From an uncultured Alphaproteobacteria bacterium (GTDB lineage: Bacteria > Pseudomonadota > Alphaproteobacteria > Micropepsales > Micropepsaceae): DNA of 39,353 bases. The DNA lies in assembly GCA_903837555.1 (NCBI GenBank), contig CAILUV010000008.1, forward strand, positions 1-39,353, written 5' to 3'. Under the pieces are notes generated by a model. The model made no database searches, was not told the origin of the DNA, and saw only the letters and a program-made list of their open reading frames with translations. Below, one piece after another: positions 27,546 to 35,771 of this stretch (position 1 is its first letter; each line of letters starts with the position of its first letter). The position numbers and the translations under genes are program-made.

Positions 27546-28359
27546 CCGGCTTGTTGACGCTGATATCGGGCGCGTCGACCGCTTTCATGCCCACCACATG
27601 ATAGCCGGCATCGACATGCAGGTTTTCGCCGGTCACAGCGCTGGACAGGTCCGACAACAGATAAAGCGTGGAATTGCCCACTTCGGTCTGGGTCACGTTG
27701 CGGCGAAGCGGCGAGTTGTACTCGTTCCACTTCAGGATGTAGCGGAAGTCGCCGATGCCGCTGGCGGCCAGCGTCTTGATCGGGCCGGCCGAAATGGAAT
27801 TGACGCGGATGTTCTTCTTGCCCAGGTCTTCGGCCAGGTATTTCACGCTGGCTTCCAGCGCCGCCTTGGCCACGCCCATCACATTGTAGTGCGGCATCAC
27901 CTGCTCGGCGCCGTAATAGCTGAGCGTCACCATCGAGCCGCCCTTGGACATCATCTTTTCGGCGCGCTGCGCCACCGCGGTGAAGGAGTAGCAGGAGATG
28001 TCCATGGTCATGCGGAAATTGTCCGCCGTGGTGTCCACGTAACGGCCCTTGAGCTGCTCCTTGTCGGAGAAGGCGATGGCGTGCACGACGAAGTCGATCG
28101 AATCCCAGACCTTGGCCAGTTCGGCGAAGCCCGCATCCAGAGAGGCGGCGTTGGTGACATCGCAATCGATCAGCGCGGCCGGCTTCATCGGTTCGACCAG
28201 CGGCACGACGCGCTTCTTGAACAGATCGCCCTGATACGAGAAGGCCAGCTCCGCGCCCGCGTCATGCAGCGCCTGGGCAATGCCCCAGGCGATGGAGTGC
28301 TGATTGGCCACGCCCATGATCAGGCCGCGTTTGCCCTTCATGAGCCCCTGAAATGACAT
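27535..28359 (-). CDS. fabI: Enoyl-[acyl-carrier-protein] reductase (NADH)
   Basis: A 274-residue FabI that reduces enoyl-ACP in each round of fatty acid elongation and is the target of triclosan. ATG at 28359 follows GAGGA. The atypical nucleotide motif GVANQHSIAWGIA is at residues 16-28, FVVHAIAFSDKEQLKG near residue 90, and the active-site set Y148, Y158, K165 (SYYGAEQV, YNVMGVAK) matches E. coli Tyr146/Tyr156/Lys163. SAGPIKTLAASGIGDF is the substrate-binding loop. It is first in the cluster with the phosphatase and aroC. Confidence 0.96.
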   Translation of the reverse strand: MSFQGLMKGKRGLIMGVANQHSIAWGIAQALHDAGAELAFSYQGDLFKKRVVPLVEPMKPAALIDCDVTNAASLDAGFAELAKVWDSIDFVVHAIAFSDKEQLKGRYVDTTADNFRMTMDISCYSFTAVAQRAEKMMSKGGSMVTLSYYGAEQVMPHYNVMGVAKAALEASVKYLAEDLGKKNIRVNSISAGPIKTLAASGIGDFRYILKWNEYNSPLRRNVTQTEVGNSTLYLLSDLSSAVTGENLHVDAGYHVVGMKAVDAPDISVNKPDGA

Positions 28360-28442
28360 GCAAATTCCTCGATATCGGTGCGCGAACCCCTGTCTTTACC
28401 CTGAATAGGGCAGCCGGGGGAGGGCTTTTTCCGTAAGTGAAA

Positions 28443-28458
28443 TTGTGAAATATTACAA
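28443..28458. promoter_or_regulatory. AT-rich imperfect palindrome upstream of fabI
   Basis: TTGTGAAATATTACAA at 28443-28458 pairs at 6 of 8 positions and is one of the most AT-rich stretches in the window. It lies 84 bases before fabI and 4 bases after the DnaJ-like gene stop on the minus strand. It may be an operator or promoter region for fabI; no clear -35/-10 pair was found. Confidence 0.25.
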
Positions 28459-28462
28459 CTGT

Positions 28463-29407
28463 TTAGCGTGTTTTGCCGCGCGGGTCATAGTCCGCCGGCC
28501 AGCCATTCAGGAAGTCCCTGAGTGCGTCGTCCGGCTTATCAGGGAGGGTCACCAGCAGCCGCACATACAGGTCGCCGGCGGGCGTGGCGCCATGGGCGCC
28601 GATGCCTTTGCCCTTCAACCGCAACGTGGTGCCGGTGTTGGAGTTGGGCGGCACCGACAGCGACACCGTGCCGGTCAAGGTCGGTACCGGCACCTTGCCG
28701 CCCAGCACCGCTTCTTTCAGCGTCACGGGCAGATCGGTGCGGATATCGTTGCCGTCGCGGGTCATGCCCGGATGCGCCGCCACCGAAACGTGGAGCAGGA
28801 TGTCGCCATTGGGGGCGCCGCCGCGGCCAGCGCCGCCGCGCCCCTTGATGCGCACCACCTGGCCGTCCTTCACGCCGACGGGAATCTTGACGTCGAGCTG
28901 CTCGCCATTCTGCAACACGATGCGCCGCGTGCCGCCGGTGGCCGCTTCGGCAAAGCTGACCGTGACGGATGCGGAAAAGTCCTCGCCCTTGGCGGGGCGC
29001 TGGCCCCCGCGCCGCCGCCCGCCGCCGCCCATCAGGTCGGCGAAAATATCCTCGAACCCGGCCGCGCCGCCGGGCGCCTGGTCGAAATCGAATTTGAAGC
29101 CGCCGGCGCGCGGATCGAAGCCGCCGCCGCCGAACGGATTACCCTGGCGGAAGCCGCCCTGCTGGCGTGGATCGAACCCGCGCGGATTGCCGTCCGCGCC
29201 GATCGCGCCAGCATCGAACTGGGCGCGCTTGTCCTTGTCGCCTAGAATGTCATAGGCGCCGGAAATTTCCTGAAACTTCTTTTGCGCGGCGGCATCACCC
29301 GCATGCTTGTCGGGATGGTGCTTCTTGGCCAGCGTGCGGAACGCTTTCTTGATGTCCGCTTCGCTGGCGTTCTTGGGCACGCCAAGGGTCTTGTAAGGGT
29401 CGTCCAT
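28463..29407 (-). CDS. DnaJ/CbpA-like co-chaperone
   Basis: A 314-residue class II J-protein. The N-terminal J-domain (residues 1-70) has the DnaK-stimulating HPD at 31-33 (LAKKHHPDKHAG). A Gly/Phe-rich linker spans about 85-140 (GGGGFDPRAGGFKF). Two C-terminal beta domains follow, with FAEAATGGTRRI, VKIPVGVKDGQVVRIKGRG and DLPVTLKEAVLGGKV. There is no zinc-finger CxxCxGxG region, which separates it from DnaJ proper and groups it with CbpA. It helps DnaK bind unfolded proteins. It lies between the Sel1/TPR gene and fabI on the same strand. Confidence 0.93.
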   Translation of the reverse strand: MDDPYKTLGVPKNASEADIKKAFRTLAKKHHPDKHAGDAAAQKKFQEISGAYDILGDKDKRAQFDAGAIGADGNPRGFDPRQQGGFRQGNPFGGGGFDPRAGGFKFDFDQAPGGAAGFEDIFADLMGGGGRRRGGQRPAKGEDFSASVTVSFAEAATGGTRRIVLQNGEQLDVKIPVGVKDGQVVRIKGRGGAGRGGAPNGDILLHVSVAAHPGMTRDGNDIRTDLPVTLKEAVLGGKVPVPTLTGTVSLSVPPNSNTGTTLRLKGKGIGAHGATPAGDLYVRLLVTLPDKPDDALRDFLNGWPADYDPRGKTR

Positions 29408-29458
29408 GGTTCGAATCTGCCTTTATCCCAATATAGGCAGGGATCGGGCCGTTGCCAC

Positions 29459-30067
29459 TCAGAGCTTGGGCGGGTCGGGTATGACGATCGGGCCTTGGGT
29501 CGGGTCCGGCGTGGCGGCGGGCGGGGCAGGGGGGAGCGCGCTCAGCCTTTCCGACGCCTCTTTCATGCCCCGGCTGGCGGCGGCGGCGTAAAGCTTGCGG
29601 GCGGCTTCGGCATTCTGGGGTACCAGGCCGCCCGCGCCGGTTTCATACATCTGGCCGAGCTGGAACTGGGCGATCGGATGATTGGCGGCGGCGCGCAGCA
29701 GTGGCAACGCCGCCTTGGGGTCGGGCTTGCCGCCTTCGCCCTTCAACAGCATGTCGGCCAGGTCGGCCTGGGCGGTGGGAAGGCCAGCTTCCGCCGCGCG
29801 GCGGTAGATTTCCCTCGCCTGGCGGTAATCCTGCGTGGTGCCCTGTCCCTTGCGCAGCATCATCGCAATGTTGCGCATGGCGGCGACGTCTTCATATTGC
29901 AGCCCCCACCAGATCTTGAAGGCTTCGTCGTGCTTTCCGGCATCGTAGGCGGCGACGCCGCTGTCGAACACCTTGGCGATTTCCTCGCCGGTGCGCGCGG
30001 TGGCGGGCAGGGCGGCGAGCGCAAAGCAGATGGTCAGAAGCGGTAAAATTTTGTGCATTGGGGTCAT
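29459..30067 (-). CDS. Exported Sel1/TPR repeat protein
   Basis: A 202-residue protein with a signal peptide ([20 protein letters not shown]) and four Sel1-like helical repeats, for example [50 protein letters not shown] and [19 protein letters not shown]. The C-terminal 30 residues are Pro-rich. Sel1 repeats mediate protein-protein contacts; the partner is unknown. ATG at 30058 is an alternative start. It is 51 bases upstream of the DnaJ-like gene and divergent from pdxH. Confidence 0.85.
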   Translation of the reverse strand: MTPMHKILPLLTICFALAALPATARTGEEIAKVFDSGVAAYDAGKHDEAFKIWWGLQYEDVAAMRNIAMMLRKGQGTTQDYRQAREIYRRAAEAGLPTAQADLADMLLKGEGGKPDPKAALPLLRAAANHPIAQFQLGQMYETGAGGLVPQNAEAARKLYAAAASRGMKEASERLSALPPAPPAATPDPTQGPIVIPDPPKL

Positions 30068-30116
30068 GTCCGGCCCAAGGCTACCCTCTTGGAAACGAAA
30101 CTGCTATGGCGGCGCC

Positions 30117-30746
30117 ATGACCATGGAAACCGGCGGTCCCCTGGACGATGGCGGCATATCGCCGGCGGGTGACCCCTTCGCGCTGTTCGCCGAGTGGATG
30201 GCGGAAGCGCAAGCATCCGAACCCAACGACGCCAATGCCATGGCGCTGGCCACTGCCGATGCCGACGGCCATCCCAATGTCCGCATGGTGCTGCTGAAGG
30301 GCGTCGATGCCAGCGGCTTCGTTTTTTATTCCAACGCCCAAAGCATCAAGGGCGGTGAGCTGGCGGCCACCCCCCATGCCGCGCTCAACTTCCATTGGAA
30401 AAGCCTGCGCAAGGTGGTGCGGGTCAAAGGCGCGGTGACCCAGGTTTCCGATGCGGAGGCCGACGCCTATTTCGCTACCCGCCCCAAGGACAGCCAGATC
30501 GGCGCCTGGGCCTCGCCCCAGTCGCGCCCCATGGAAGGCCGCTGGGTGTTTGAAAAACGCATCGCCGAGTACGCGCTGAAATACGGCATCGGCACGGTGC
30601 CGCGCCCGCCGCACTGGACGGGCTGGCGCATCACGCCGACGCGCATCGAATTCTGGCGCGACCGCCCGTTCCGGCTGCACGACCGGCTGGTCTACAGCCG
30701 CGCAACCGAAAAGGATGCCTGGAGCACCGAGCGGCTTTTTCCCTGA
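30117..30746 (+). CDS. pdxH: Pyridoxamine 5'-phosphate oxidase
   Basis: A 209-residue FMN enzyme producing pyridoxal 5'-phosphate. The frame is open from 29973, but ATG at 30117 (or 30123) gives the expected N terminus. Family motifs are [69 protein letters not shown] and the C-terminal [15 protein letters not shown]. The protein ends ERLFP rather than the usual RLAP, a conservative change. It is divergent from the Sel1/TPR gene and its stop directly abuts the esterase stop. Confidence 0.95.
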   Translation: MTMETGGPLDDGGISPAGDPFALFAEWMAEAQASEPNDANAMALATADADGHPNVRMVLLKGVDASGFVFYSNAQSIKGGELAATPHAALNFHWKSLRKVVRVKGAVTQVSDAEADAYFATRPKDSQIGAWASPQSRPMEGRWVFEKRIAEYALKYGIGTVPRPPHWTGWRITPTRIEFWRDRPFRLHDRLVYSRATEKDAWSTERLFP

Positions 30747-31994
30747 TCAGCTTCCTTGGCGGAACAGCAGCGGCGCGGTTTCATACAGGCCGCGGCGCCA
30801 CACCTTGTATTCGTGCATGCCCGGATAGGCCTCGAAGGTCAGCTTCACGCCCAGCGAACGCAGCTTGTCCGCCAGCCGCTTGTCGGCCTCGTACAGAACG
30901 TCTTCGCGGCCCACCAGGAAGTGCAGCAGCTTGAGATTTTTCTTCAGCGGCTCGGGATTGGCAAAGATGTCTTCGCTGATCTTCATGAACTGGTCGTCGC
31001 CCTGGTTTTCCGCGCCCGCGCTCATCGGCACCAGCCAGTGGAACGTGTCGGTGTTGCGCAAGCCGATGGTCACGGTCTGGATACCGCCCTGTGACAGGCC
31101 CGACAAAGCGCGGTTGTCGGCATTGGCAAGCGTGCGGAATTTCTTGTCGACCAGCGGAATGATGGTGGTCAGCAGGTCGACCTCGAACAGGTTGCCCGGA
31201 TCGTAGTTGCTCTGGCGGCCCGCCGGCGGCTTGTTACCTTCGCGGTGCGCGGGCACCGGGCCAAGGCCCTCGCTGGGGCCGGAGCGCGCGCCCAGCGCCA
31301 TGACCACGATCATGGGCTTTGCCTTCTTCTCGGCGATCAGGTTGTCCATGATCATGTTGGCGCGGGCCTGTTCCATCCAGCTGTACTCGCAGCAATTGCC
31401 GCCATGCTGGAGATACAGAACCGGATAGCGCTGCTTGCTGTCGTCATAACCGGGCGGGGTATAGACGCGCAGGTAACGCACCGAGTTTGTCGCCTTGGAG
31501 TGATAGACCACCATGCGCACATCGCCGTGCGGCACATCCTGCGGGTCGTAATAAGCGGGCTTGTCGCCCGGCACCTGCACCAGGTTGATGCGGTTGCCCG
31601 GATCGGACACGCCCGCCCCATTCACCAGAAAATTGTACTGATAGATTTCCGGCTCCAGCGGGCCGATGGTGATGCTCCAGACGCCGTCCGTCCCCTTGGT
31701 CAGCGGCAGCGAGCGTTCCGGCGACAGCCAGTGCATCTTCGGCCCGATCACATGCCCGGTCAGCCGCACATCGGTGGCGGCGGGCGCGTTCAGCCGGAAG
31801 GTGACGCGGCGGTCGGGATGAATGACGGGCGAGATCACGGCGCGGGTGCGCATGTAATCGGGGCTGATGGTGGCCGGGCCGCTCTGGCCCAAGGCGCCAG
31901 GGTCTTTGCCCGCGGGCGCTTGGGCCGCCGCCGGTATCGCCAGCAGCGCCGCCGCGACGGGCAATAACATCTGTCGCATCATGGTCTTTTTCAT
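30747..31994 (-). CDS. Exported esterase of the enterochelin-esterase/feruloyl-esterase type
   Basis: A 415-residue protein: signal peptide (RQMLLPVAAALLAIPAAAQA), an N-terminal beta-sandwich related to CBM48 (VTFRLNAPAATDVRLTGH to PEIYQYNFLVNG, about 62-125), then an alpha/beta-hydrolase domain. S301 in ALSGLSQGGIQTV is the nucleophile and H394 in PGMHEYKVWR the histidine; an acid is likely in VGREDVLYEAD near 365. The oxyanion region is LYLQHGGNCCEYSW. This architecture is common in plant-polysaccharide esterases (feruloyl or acetyl) and in the siderophore esterase Fes. With no TonB or siderophore gene adjacent, a carbohydrate-ester role is more likely (inference). Confidence 0.87.
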   Translation of the reverse strand: MKKTMMRQMLLPVAAALLAIPAAAQAPAGKDPGALGQSGPATISPDYMRTRAVISPVIHPDRRVTFRLNAPAATDVRLTGHVIGPKMHWLSPERSLPLTKGTDGVWSITIGPLEPEIYQYNFLVNGAGVSDPGNRINLVQVPGDKPAYYDPQDVPHGDVRMVVYHSKATNSVRYLRVYTPPGYDDSKQRYPVLYLQHGGNCCEYSWMEQARANMIMDNLIAEKKAKPMIVVMALGARSGPSEGLGPVPAHREGNKPPAGRQSNYDPGNLFEVDLLTTIIPLVDKKFRTLANADNRALSGLSQGGIQTVTIGLRNTDTFHWLVPMSAGAENQGDDQFMKISEDIFANPEPLKKNLKLLHFLVGREDVLYEADKRLADKLRSLGVKLTFEAYPGMHEYKVWRRGLYETAPLLFRQGS

Positions 31995-32015
31995 TGGTCC
32001 GTCCCCGATTGTTTT

Positions 32016-32058
32016 GCGCGAAGTTTACCCGTTTCGCGCCCAAGTCTATGATGCATCA
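32016..32058. promoter_or_regulatory. Two dyads in the esterase/CDF divergent region
   Basis: GCGCGAA (32016-32022) and TTCGCGC (32033-32039) form an inverted repeat with a 10-base spacer; TGATGCATCA (32049-32058) is a perfect 10-base palindrome. Both lie in the 101 bases between divergent starts and could be operators, the second perhaps for a metal-responsive regulator of the CDF gene. Confidence 0.3.
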
Positions 32059-32095
32059 GACATGAGTTTTCTTATCTTTTGCACGGGAATTTGCG

Positions 32096-32962
32096 GTGGC
32101 TGAGCCCGGCGCCCTGATGAAACGCGCGGCCATCGCCTCCGTGGCGGTGTCGGCCTTCCTGGTGGTGATCAAGGCCGGGGCCTATTTCGCATCGCACTCG
32201 GTGGCGATGCTGGCCAGCATGGCGGACTCGGCGCTCGATCTTCTGGCCTCGCTGCTCAACATGCTGGCAATCCGCCATGCGCTGGCGCCTGCCGATGCCG
32301 AGCACCGCTTTGGCCATGGCAAGGCCGAACCGCTGGCGGGCCTGGCACAGGGCGCGTTCATCGCCGCGTCCGCGCTGTTCCTGTCCATCGAAGTGGTGCG
32401 GCGCATCGCCAATCCCGCGCCGATCGACAACTCCGTACCCGCGCTGGCGGTGATGGTGGTTTCGATTGGCATCACGTTTGCGTTGATTGCCTATCAGCGG
32501 CGGGTGGTCGCGCAGACCGGCAGCATCGCGGTCGAAGCCGACAGCGGCCACTATGCCGGCGACCTTTTCAGTAATCTGGGCGTGATCGCGGCGCTGATCC
32601 TGTCGGCCTGGATGGGCTGGACGCTGGCCGATCCGATCCTGGCGCTGATCGTGGCGGGCATGCTGGCATGGACGGCATGGAACGTGGGCCGCCGCAGCCT
32701 GGACCAGTTGATGGATCACGAATTGCCGGACGAAGACCGCCAGCGCATCCGCGCCATTGCCGAACGCCATGCATCAGTTATCGACGCGCATGACCTGAAG
32801 ACCCGCGAGGCGGGACTGTCCACCTTCATCCAGCTTCACTTGCGGCTGCGGTCCGACATGACGCTAGCGCAAGCGCATGTGGTGAGCGACGAAGTGGAAC
32901 GCGCGATCCGCGCGGCATATCCCACCGCGCAGATCATCATTCATCAGGATCCTGCTGGTTAG
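32096..32962 (+). CDS. Cation diffusion facilitator (FieF-like) metal exporter
   Basis: A 288-residue CDF antiporter exporting divalent metals (Zn2+/Fe2+ likely) in exchange for protons across the inner membrane. Six membrane helices are predicted. The tetrahedral site is complete: D44 and D48 in SMADSALDLL, H152 and D156 in ADSGHYAGDL, the DD-HD pattern of zinc/iron exporters. The cytoplasmic domain (residues 205-288) has the usual HDLKTREAGLSTFIQLHLRL and IIIHQDP. The start is GTG at 32096; ATG at 32117 is an alternative. The stop interlocks in four bases with the convergent antiporter gene. Confidence 0.92.
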   Translation: MAEPGALMKRAAIASVAVSAFLVVIKAGAYFASHSVAMLASMADSALDLLASLLNMLAIRHALAPADAEHRFGHGKAEPLAGLAQGAFIAASALFLSIEVVRRIANPAPIDNSVPALAVMVVSIGITFALIAYQRRVVAQTGSIAVEADSGHYAGDLFSNLGVIAALILSAWMGWTLADPILALIVAGMLAWTAWNVGRRSLDQLMDHELPDEDRQRIRAIAERHASVIDAHDLKTREAGLSTFIQLHLRLRSDMTLAQAHVVSDEVERAIRAAYPTAQIIIHQDPAG

Positions 32963-34179
32963 CCGGGCCCCGGCAGCGCGGGCGCCAATTGCACGCGGCG
33001 GCGGAAGTGGCCGGTGGTCGCCTTGCGGTGGCAGACGCGCGCGAACAGGAAGAACAGCGGGCTGACCAGCAGCGACATGGCGATCACCGCCAGCGCAAGC
33101 TTGTAACCGTCCGGCGACAGCGCCCCCATCGCCAGACCCGCGCCCGCGATGACGAAGGAGAATTCCCCCACCGGCGACAGAATCAGCGAGGCCACCGCGG
33201 CGGTGTGGAATTTCTCGCCCGCCAGCCTGAGCAGGATGAAATTGAGGAAGGTGCGCCCGCCGGTCACCACCACCAGCGCCGCCAGGATCACCCACACATG
33301 CAGGGCAAGGAACGACAGGTCGATCAAGAGGCCCACCGACAGGAAGAAGACGAACAGCAAAATTGCTTCCACCGGCTCGCTCATGTTCAGCGCGCCACGC
33401 CTTAAAGTCGAATGGCCCACCACCAGCCCGCCCAGGAACGCGCCCAGCGCGGGCGACAGGCCAATAAGACCCGACACGGCGGCGGCGGCGAAACAGATTC
33501 CCAAGACGCCCAGCGTGCCGATATCGTGATGCTTGAGCAGGAATTCCGATCCGGGGAAGCGGAAGCTTTTCACCTTGTTCAGCACATGGATGAACACCGC
33601 CAGCAAACACGAGGCCAGCAGCAGCTTGCCCGCCACGATCAGCATCGCCTTGGCGGTGATGGTCGCGCCCAGCGATTCGGTGATCAGCAGCAGCGGCACC
33701 ACCGCCAGGTCCTGCGCCACCAGGATCGCCAGCGCCAGACGCCCGCCCTCGGTATCCTTGTGGCCGCCATCCTCCATCATTTTCATGGCGACGGCGGTGG
33801 ACGAGATCGCCAGCATGAAGCCGATCACGATGGCGCCCATTACTTCGCCGCCCACCACCAGCGCGAACAGCGCCACGGAGGTGGGGATCACCGCGCAGGT
33901 AATGCCCGTGATGCCCAGCGCCACCGGCAGCGACTTGGTGAATTGCCCCAGCCGCATTTCCATGCCGATGATGAACAGCAGCATCAACACGCCCATCTCG
34001 GTCAGGGTTTCGATGGAATCGTCGCTGCTGATCATGCCCGCCCCGGACGGGCCCAGCGCCACCCCCACCAGGATGAACCCAGCCGCCGCCGGCAGCCGCA
34101 AACGGCTCATGAACAGGCCCAGCGCCACGGCGGCGGCCAGGAGCAGGGCAATGGCGGTCAGGCCGTGATGATCGTGCAT
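32959..34179 (-). CDS. Kef-type cation/proton antiporter (CPA2), membrane domain only
   Basis: A 406-residue membrane protein of 12-13 helices. The frame is open to 34698, but the upstream part lies under the divergent SDR gene; ATG at 34179 gives the normal beginning just before the first helix (HDHHGLTAIALLLAAAVALG). CPA2 marks are GFILVGVALGPSGAGM, LLFIIGMEMRLGQF, AISSTAVAMKMMED, LAILVAQDLAVVPLLL and LSPALGAFLGGLVVGHS. It ends shortly after the last helix, without the RCK/TrkA-N domain of KefB/KefC, so gating by NAD(H) or glutathione through that domain is absent. It exchanges K+ or Na+ for H+. Confidence 0.9.
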   Translation of the reverse strand: MHDHHGLTAIALLLAAAVALGLFMSRLRLPAAAGFILVGVALGPSGAGMISSDDSIETLTEMGVLMLLFIIGMEMRLGQFTKSLPVALGITGITCAVIPTSVALFALVVGGEVMGAIVIGFMLAISSTAVAMKMMEDGGHKDTEGGRLALAILVAQDLAVVPLLLITESLGATITAKAMLIVAGKLLLASCLLAVFIHVLNKVKSFRFPGSEFLLKHHDIGTLGVLGICFAAAAVSGLIGLSPALGAFLGGLVVGHSTLRRGALNMSEPVEAILLFVFFLSVGLLIDLSFLALHVWVILAALVVVTGGRTFLNFILLRLAGEKFHTAAVASLILSPVGEFSFVIAGAGLAMGALSPDGYKLALAVIAMSLLVSPLFFLFARVCHRKATTGHFRRRVQLAPALPGPG

Positions 34180-34221
34180 GGGGATGAGGACAGATTTGCC
34201 CGGCGATGATAGGGTCAGGAC

Positions 34222-34986
34222 ATGGCAGACACCAATACGCCCAACCATATCGACGACGAAAAACGCACCCTGATCCTGACCGGGGCCTCGCGCGGCATCG
34301 GCCATGCCACCGTGAAGCGCTTTTCCAGCGCCGGCTGGCGGGTGATCACCTGCTCGCGCCACGCCTTTCCGGAAAACTGCCCCTGGGCGGCGGGGCCCGA
34401 AGACCATATCCAGGTCGACCTGGCCGACCCGGCGGACACGGCGCGGGCGGTGGCGGAGATGCGCTCGCGGCTTCCGGATGGCAAGCTGCACGCCCTGGTC
34501 AACAACGCCGCCATTTCGCCCAAGGGCGCGAAGGGCGAGCGGCTGGACACGCTGCAATCCTCGATGGAGGCCTGGCGGCAGGTGTTCGAGGTCAACTTCT
34601 TCTCGACCATCTGGCTGGCCCAGGGCCTGAAGGACGAGCTGGCCCGGGCCAAGGGCTCGATCGTCAACGTCACCTCCATCGCGGGCAGCCGGGTGCACCC
34701 GTTCGCCGGGGCGGCCTATTCAACCTCCAAGGCGGCGCTGGCGGCGCTGACCCGCGAAATGGCGTCGGACTTCGGCCCCCTGGGCGTGCGGGTCAACGCC
34801 ATCGCGCCGGGCGAGATCGACACCGCCATCCTGTCGCCCGGCACCGAGAAGATCGTCGAGACTATCCCCCTGCGCCGCCTAGGCCAGCCGGCCGAGGTCG
34901 CCAAGGCCATCTGGTACCTGTGCACCGAGCAGTCGTCGTATGTGACCGGCTCCGAACTGATGATCAACGGCGGCCAGCACGTATAA
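34222..34986 (+). CDS. Short-chain dehydrogenase/reductase
   Basis: A 254-residue classical SDR. The dinucleotide motif LTGASRGIGHATV starts at residue 19, LVNNAAIS near 92, the catalytic Ser152 is in VNVTSIAGSRVHP, and Tyr166/Lys170 are in AAYSTSKAAL. The C-terminal SSYVTGSELMINGGQHV is the usual tail. An NAD(P)-dependent oxidoreductase; substrate not predictable. An Arg in the first glycine motif suggests NADP preference (inference). It is divergent from the antiporter with 42 bases between starts and is followed 80 bases later by the lectin-like gene. Confidence 0.93.
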   Translation: MADTNTPNHIDDEKRTLILTGASRGIGHATVKRFSSAGWRVITCSRHAFPENCPWAAGPEDHIQVDLADPADTARAVAEMRSRLPDGKLHALVNNAAISPKGAKGERLDTLQSSMEAWRQVFEVNFFSTIWLAQGLKDELARAKGSIVNVTSIAGSRVHPFAGAAYSTSKAALAALTREMASDFGPLGVRVNAIAPGEIDTAILSPGTEKIVETIPLRRLGQPAEVAKAIWYLCTEQSSYVTGSELMINGGQHV

Positions 34987-35066
34987 AGCTGACTATCCGT
35001 ACGGTGAGGGCAGTGGAGATTTTCTCCCCGCCCGCCCTATGATCCCTGCGGCTCAGGGGCTCTTTG

Positions 35067-35708
35067 ATGATTTCGGCATACGCCACCACGCGCTTGCGCA
35101 GGCTGGTGATCGTCCTGTGGGCGGTCGCCGGGATCGGGCTGGTGTGGCTGGGCTGGATGCTGGCCTTCCCGCCGCCGCCCGACAATACCCCGCAGGTCTT
35201 TGAAGAGCCCGGCACCACGCAGGTCGTGGAGCGCCCGAACGGCCACGCCTATCAGTATATCCGCGAGCCCAACCTGACCTGGGATGCGGCGAAGGCAGCC
35301 GCCGAAAATCTCACCCACAAGGGCCAGCGCGGCTACCTCGCCACCATGAACACCAAAGCCGAGATGGACTTTGTGATGAAGGCGCTTTTCCCCGAGCCCA
35401 CTGACGTCGTCTATCTCGGCGGACGCCAGACCGCGCCGAACGAATGGCGCTGGGTAACGGGACCGGACGCGAAGGAAGACGGCGCCAAGGGCCGCCTGTT
35501 CTGGACCGGCGCCGCCAAGGGGAACGCCCCCGACTCCGCCTTCGCCGACTGGATGTTCACCGCGTTTCAGTATGGCGGGAAATGGGATGTCTCGAAGGTC
35601 TGTTGCGTAACATTATTCTCGTACCGCAAGCGCCAGTTCAGCACCGCGCTGGGCAATGGCGATCCGGAAGAGGGTGTTGCGGGGTATCTCGTCGAGTTTG
35701 GAAAATAA
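35067..35708 (+). CDS. Membrane-anchored C-type-lectin-like domain protein
   Basis: A 213-residue protein with one N-terminal membrane helix (LVIVLWAVAGIGLVWLGWML) and a periplasmic domain resembling a C-type lectin fold: YQYIREPNLTWDAAKAAAEN, RGYLATMNTKAEMDFVMKAL, VVYLGGRQTAPNEWRWVTG, and the closing GVAGYLVEFGK. Bacterial CTLDs usually bind protein or carbohydrate ligands; the calcium-site EPN/WND motifs are not evident, so sugar binding is doubtful. A CC pair (KVCCVTLF) is the only cysteine feature. ATG at 35067 follows AGGGG. It lies 63 bases upstream of the DAAO-like gene and may be co-transcribed. Confidence 0.75.
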   Translation: MISAYATTRLRRLVIVLWAVAGIGLVWLGWMLAFPPPPDNTPQVFEEPGTTQVVERPNGHAYQYIREPNLTWDAAKAAAENLTHKGQRGYLATMNTKAEMDFVMKALFPEPTDVVYLGGRQTAPNEWRWVTGPDAKEDGAKGRLFWTGAAKGNAPDSAFADWMFTAFQYGGKWDVSKVCCVTLFSYRKRQFSTALGNGDPEEGVAGYLVEFGK

Positions 35709-35771
35709 TCCGGGCTTGTCCGGACGCGTTTGTCCTGCAACGCTCTATATGTGTTTGCGAACGAGGCTTGC

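Noticed and set aside
28420-28437. Terminator-like AGCC-N7-GGCT-TTTT on the plus strand
   Set aside because: Only a 4-bp stem, and the genes on both sides run on the minus strand, where the T-run would precede the stem.
34180-34698. N-terminal extension of the Kef-type antiporter
   Set aside because: It is antisense to a well-supported SDR gene, and the first membrane helix begins just after ATG 34179.
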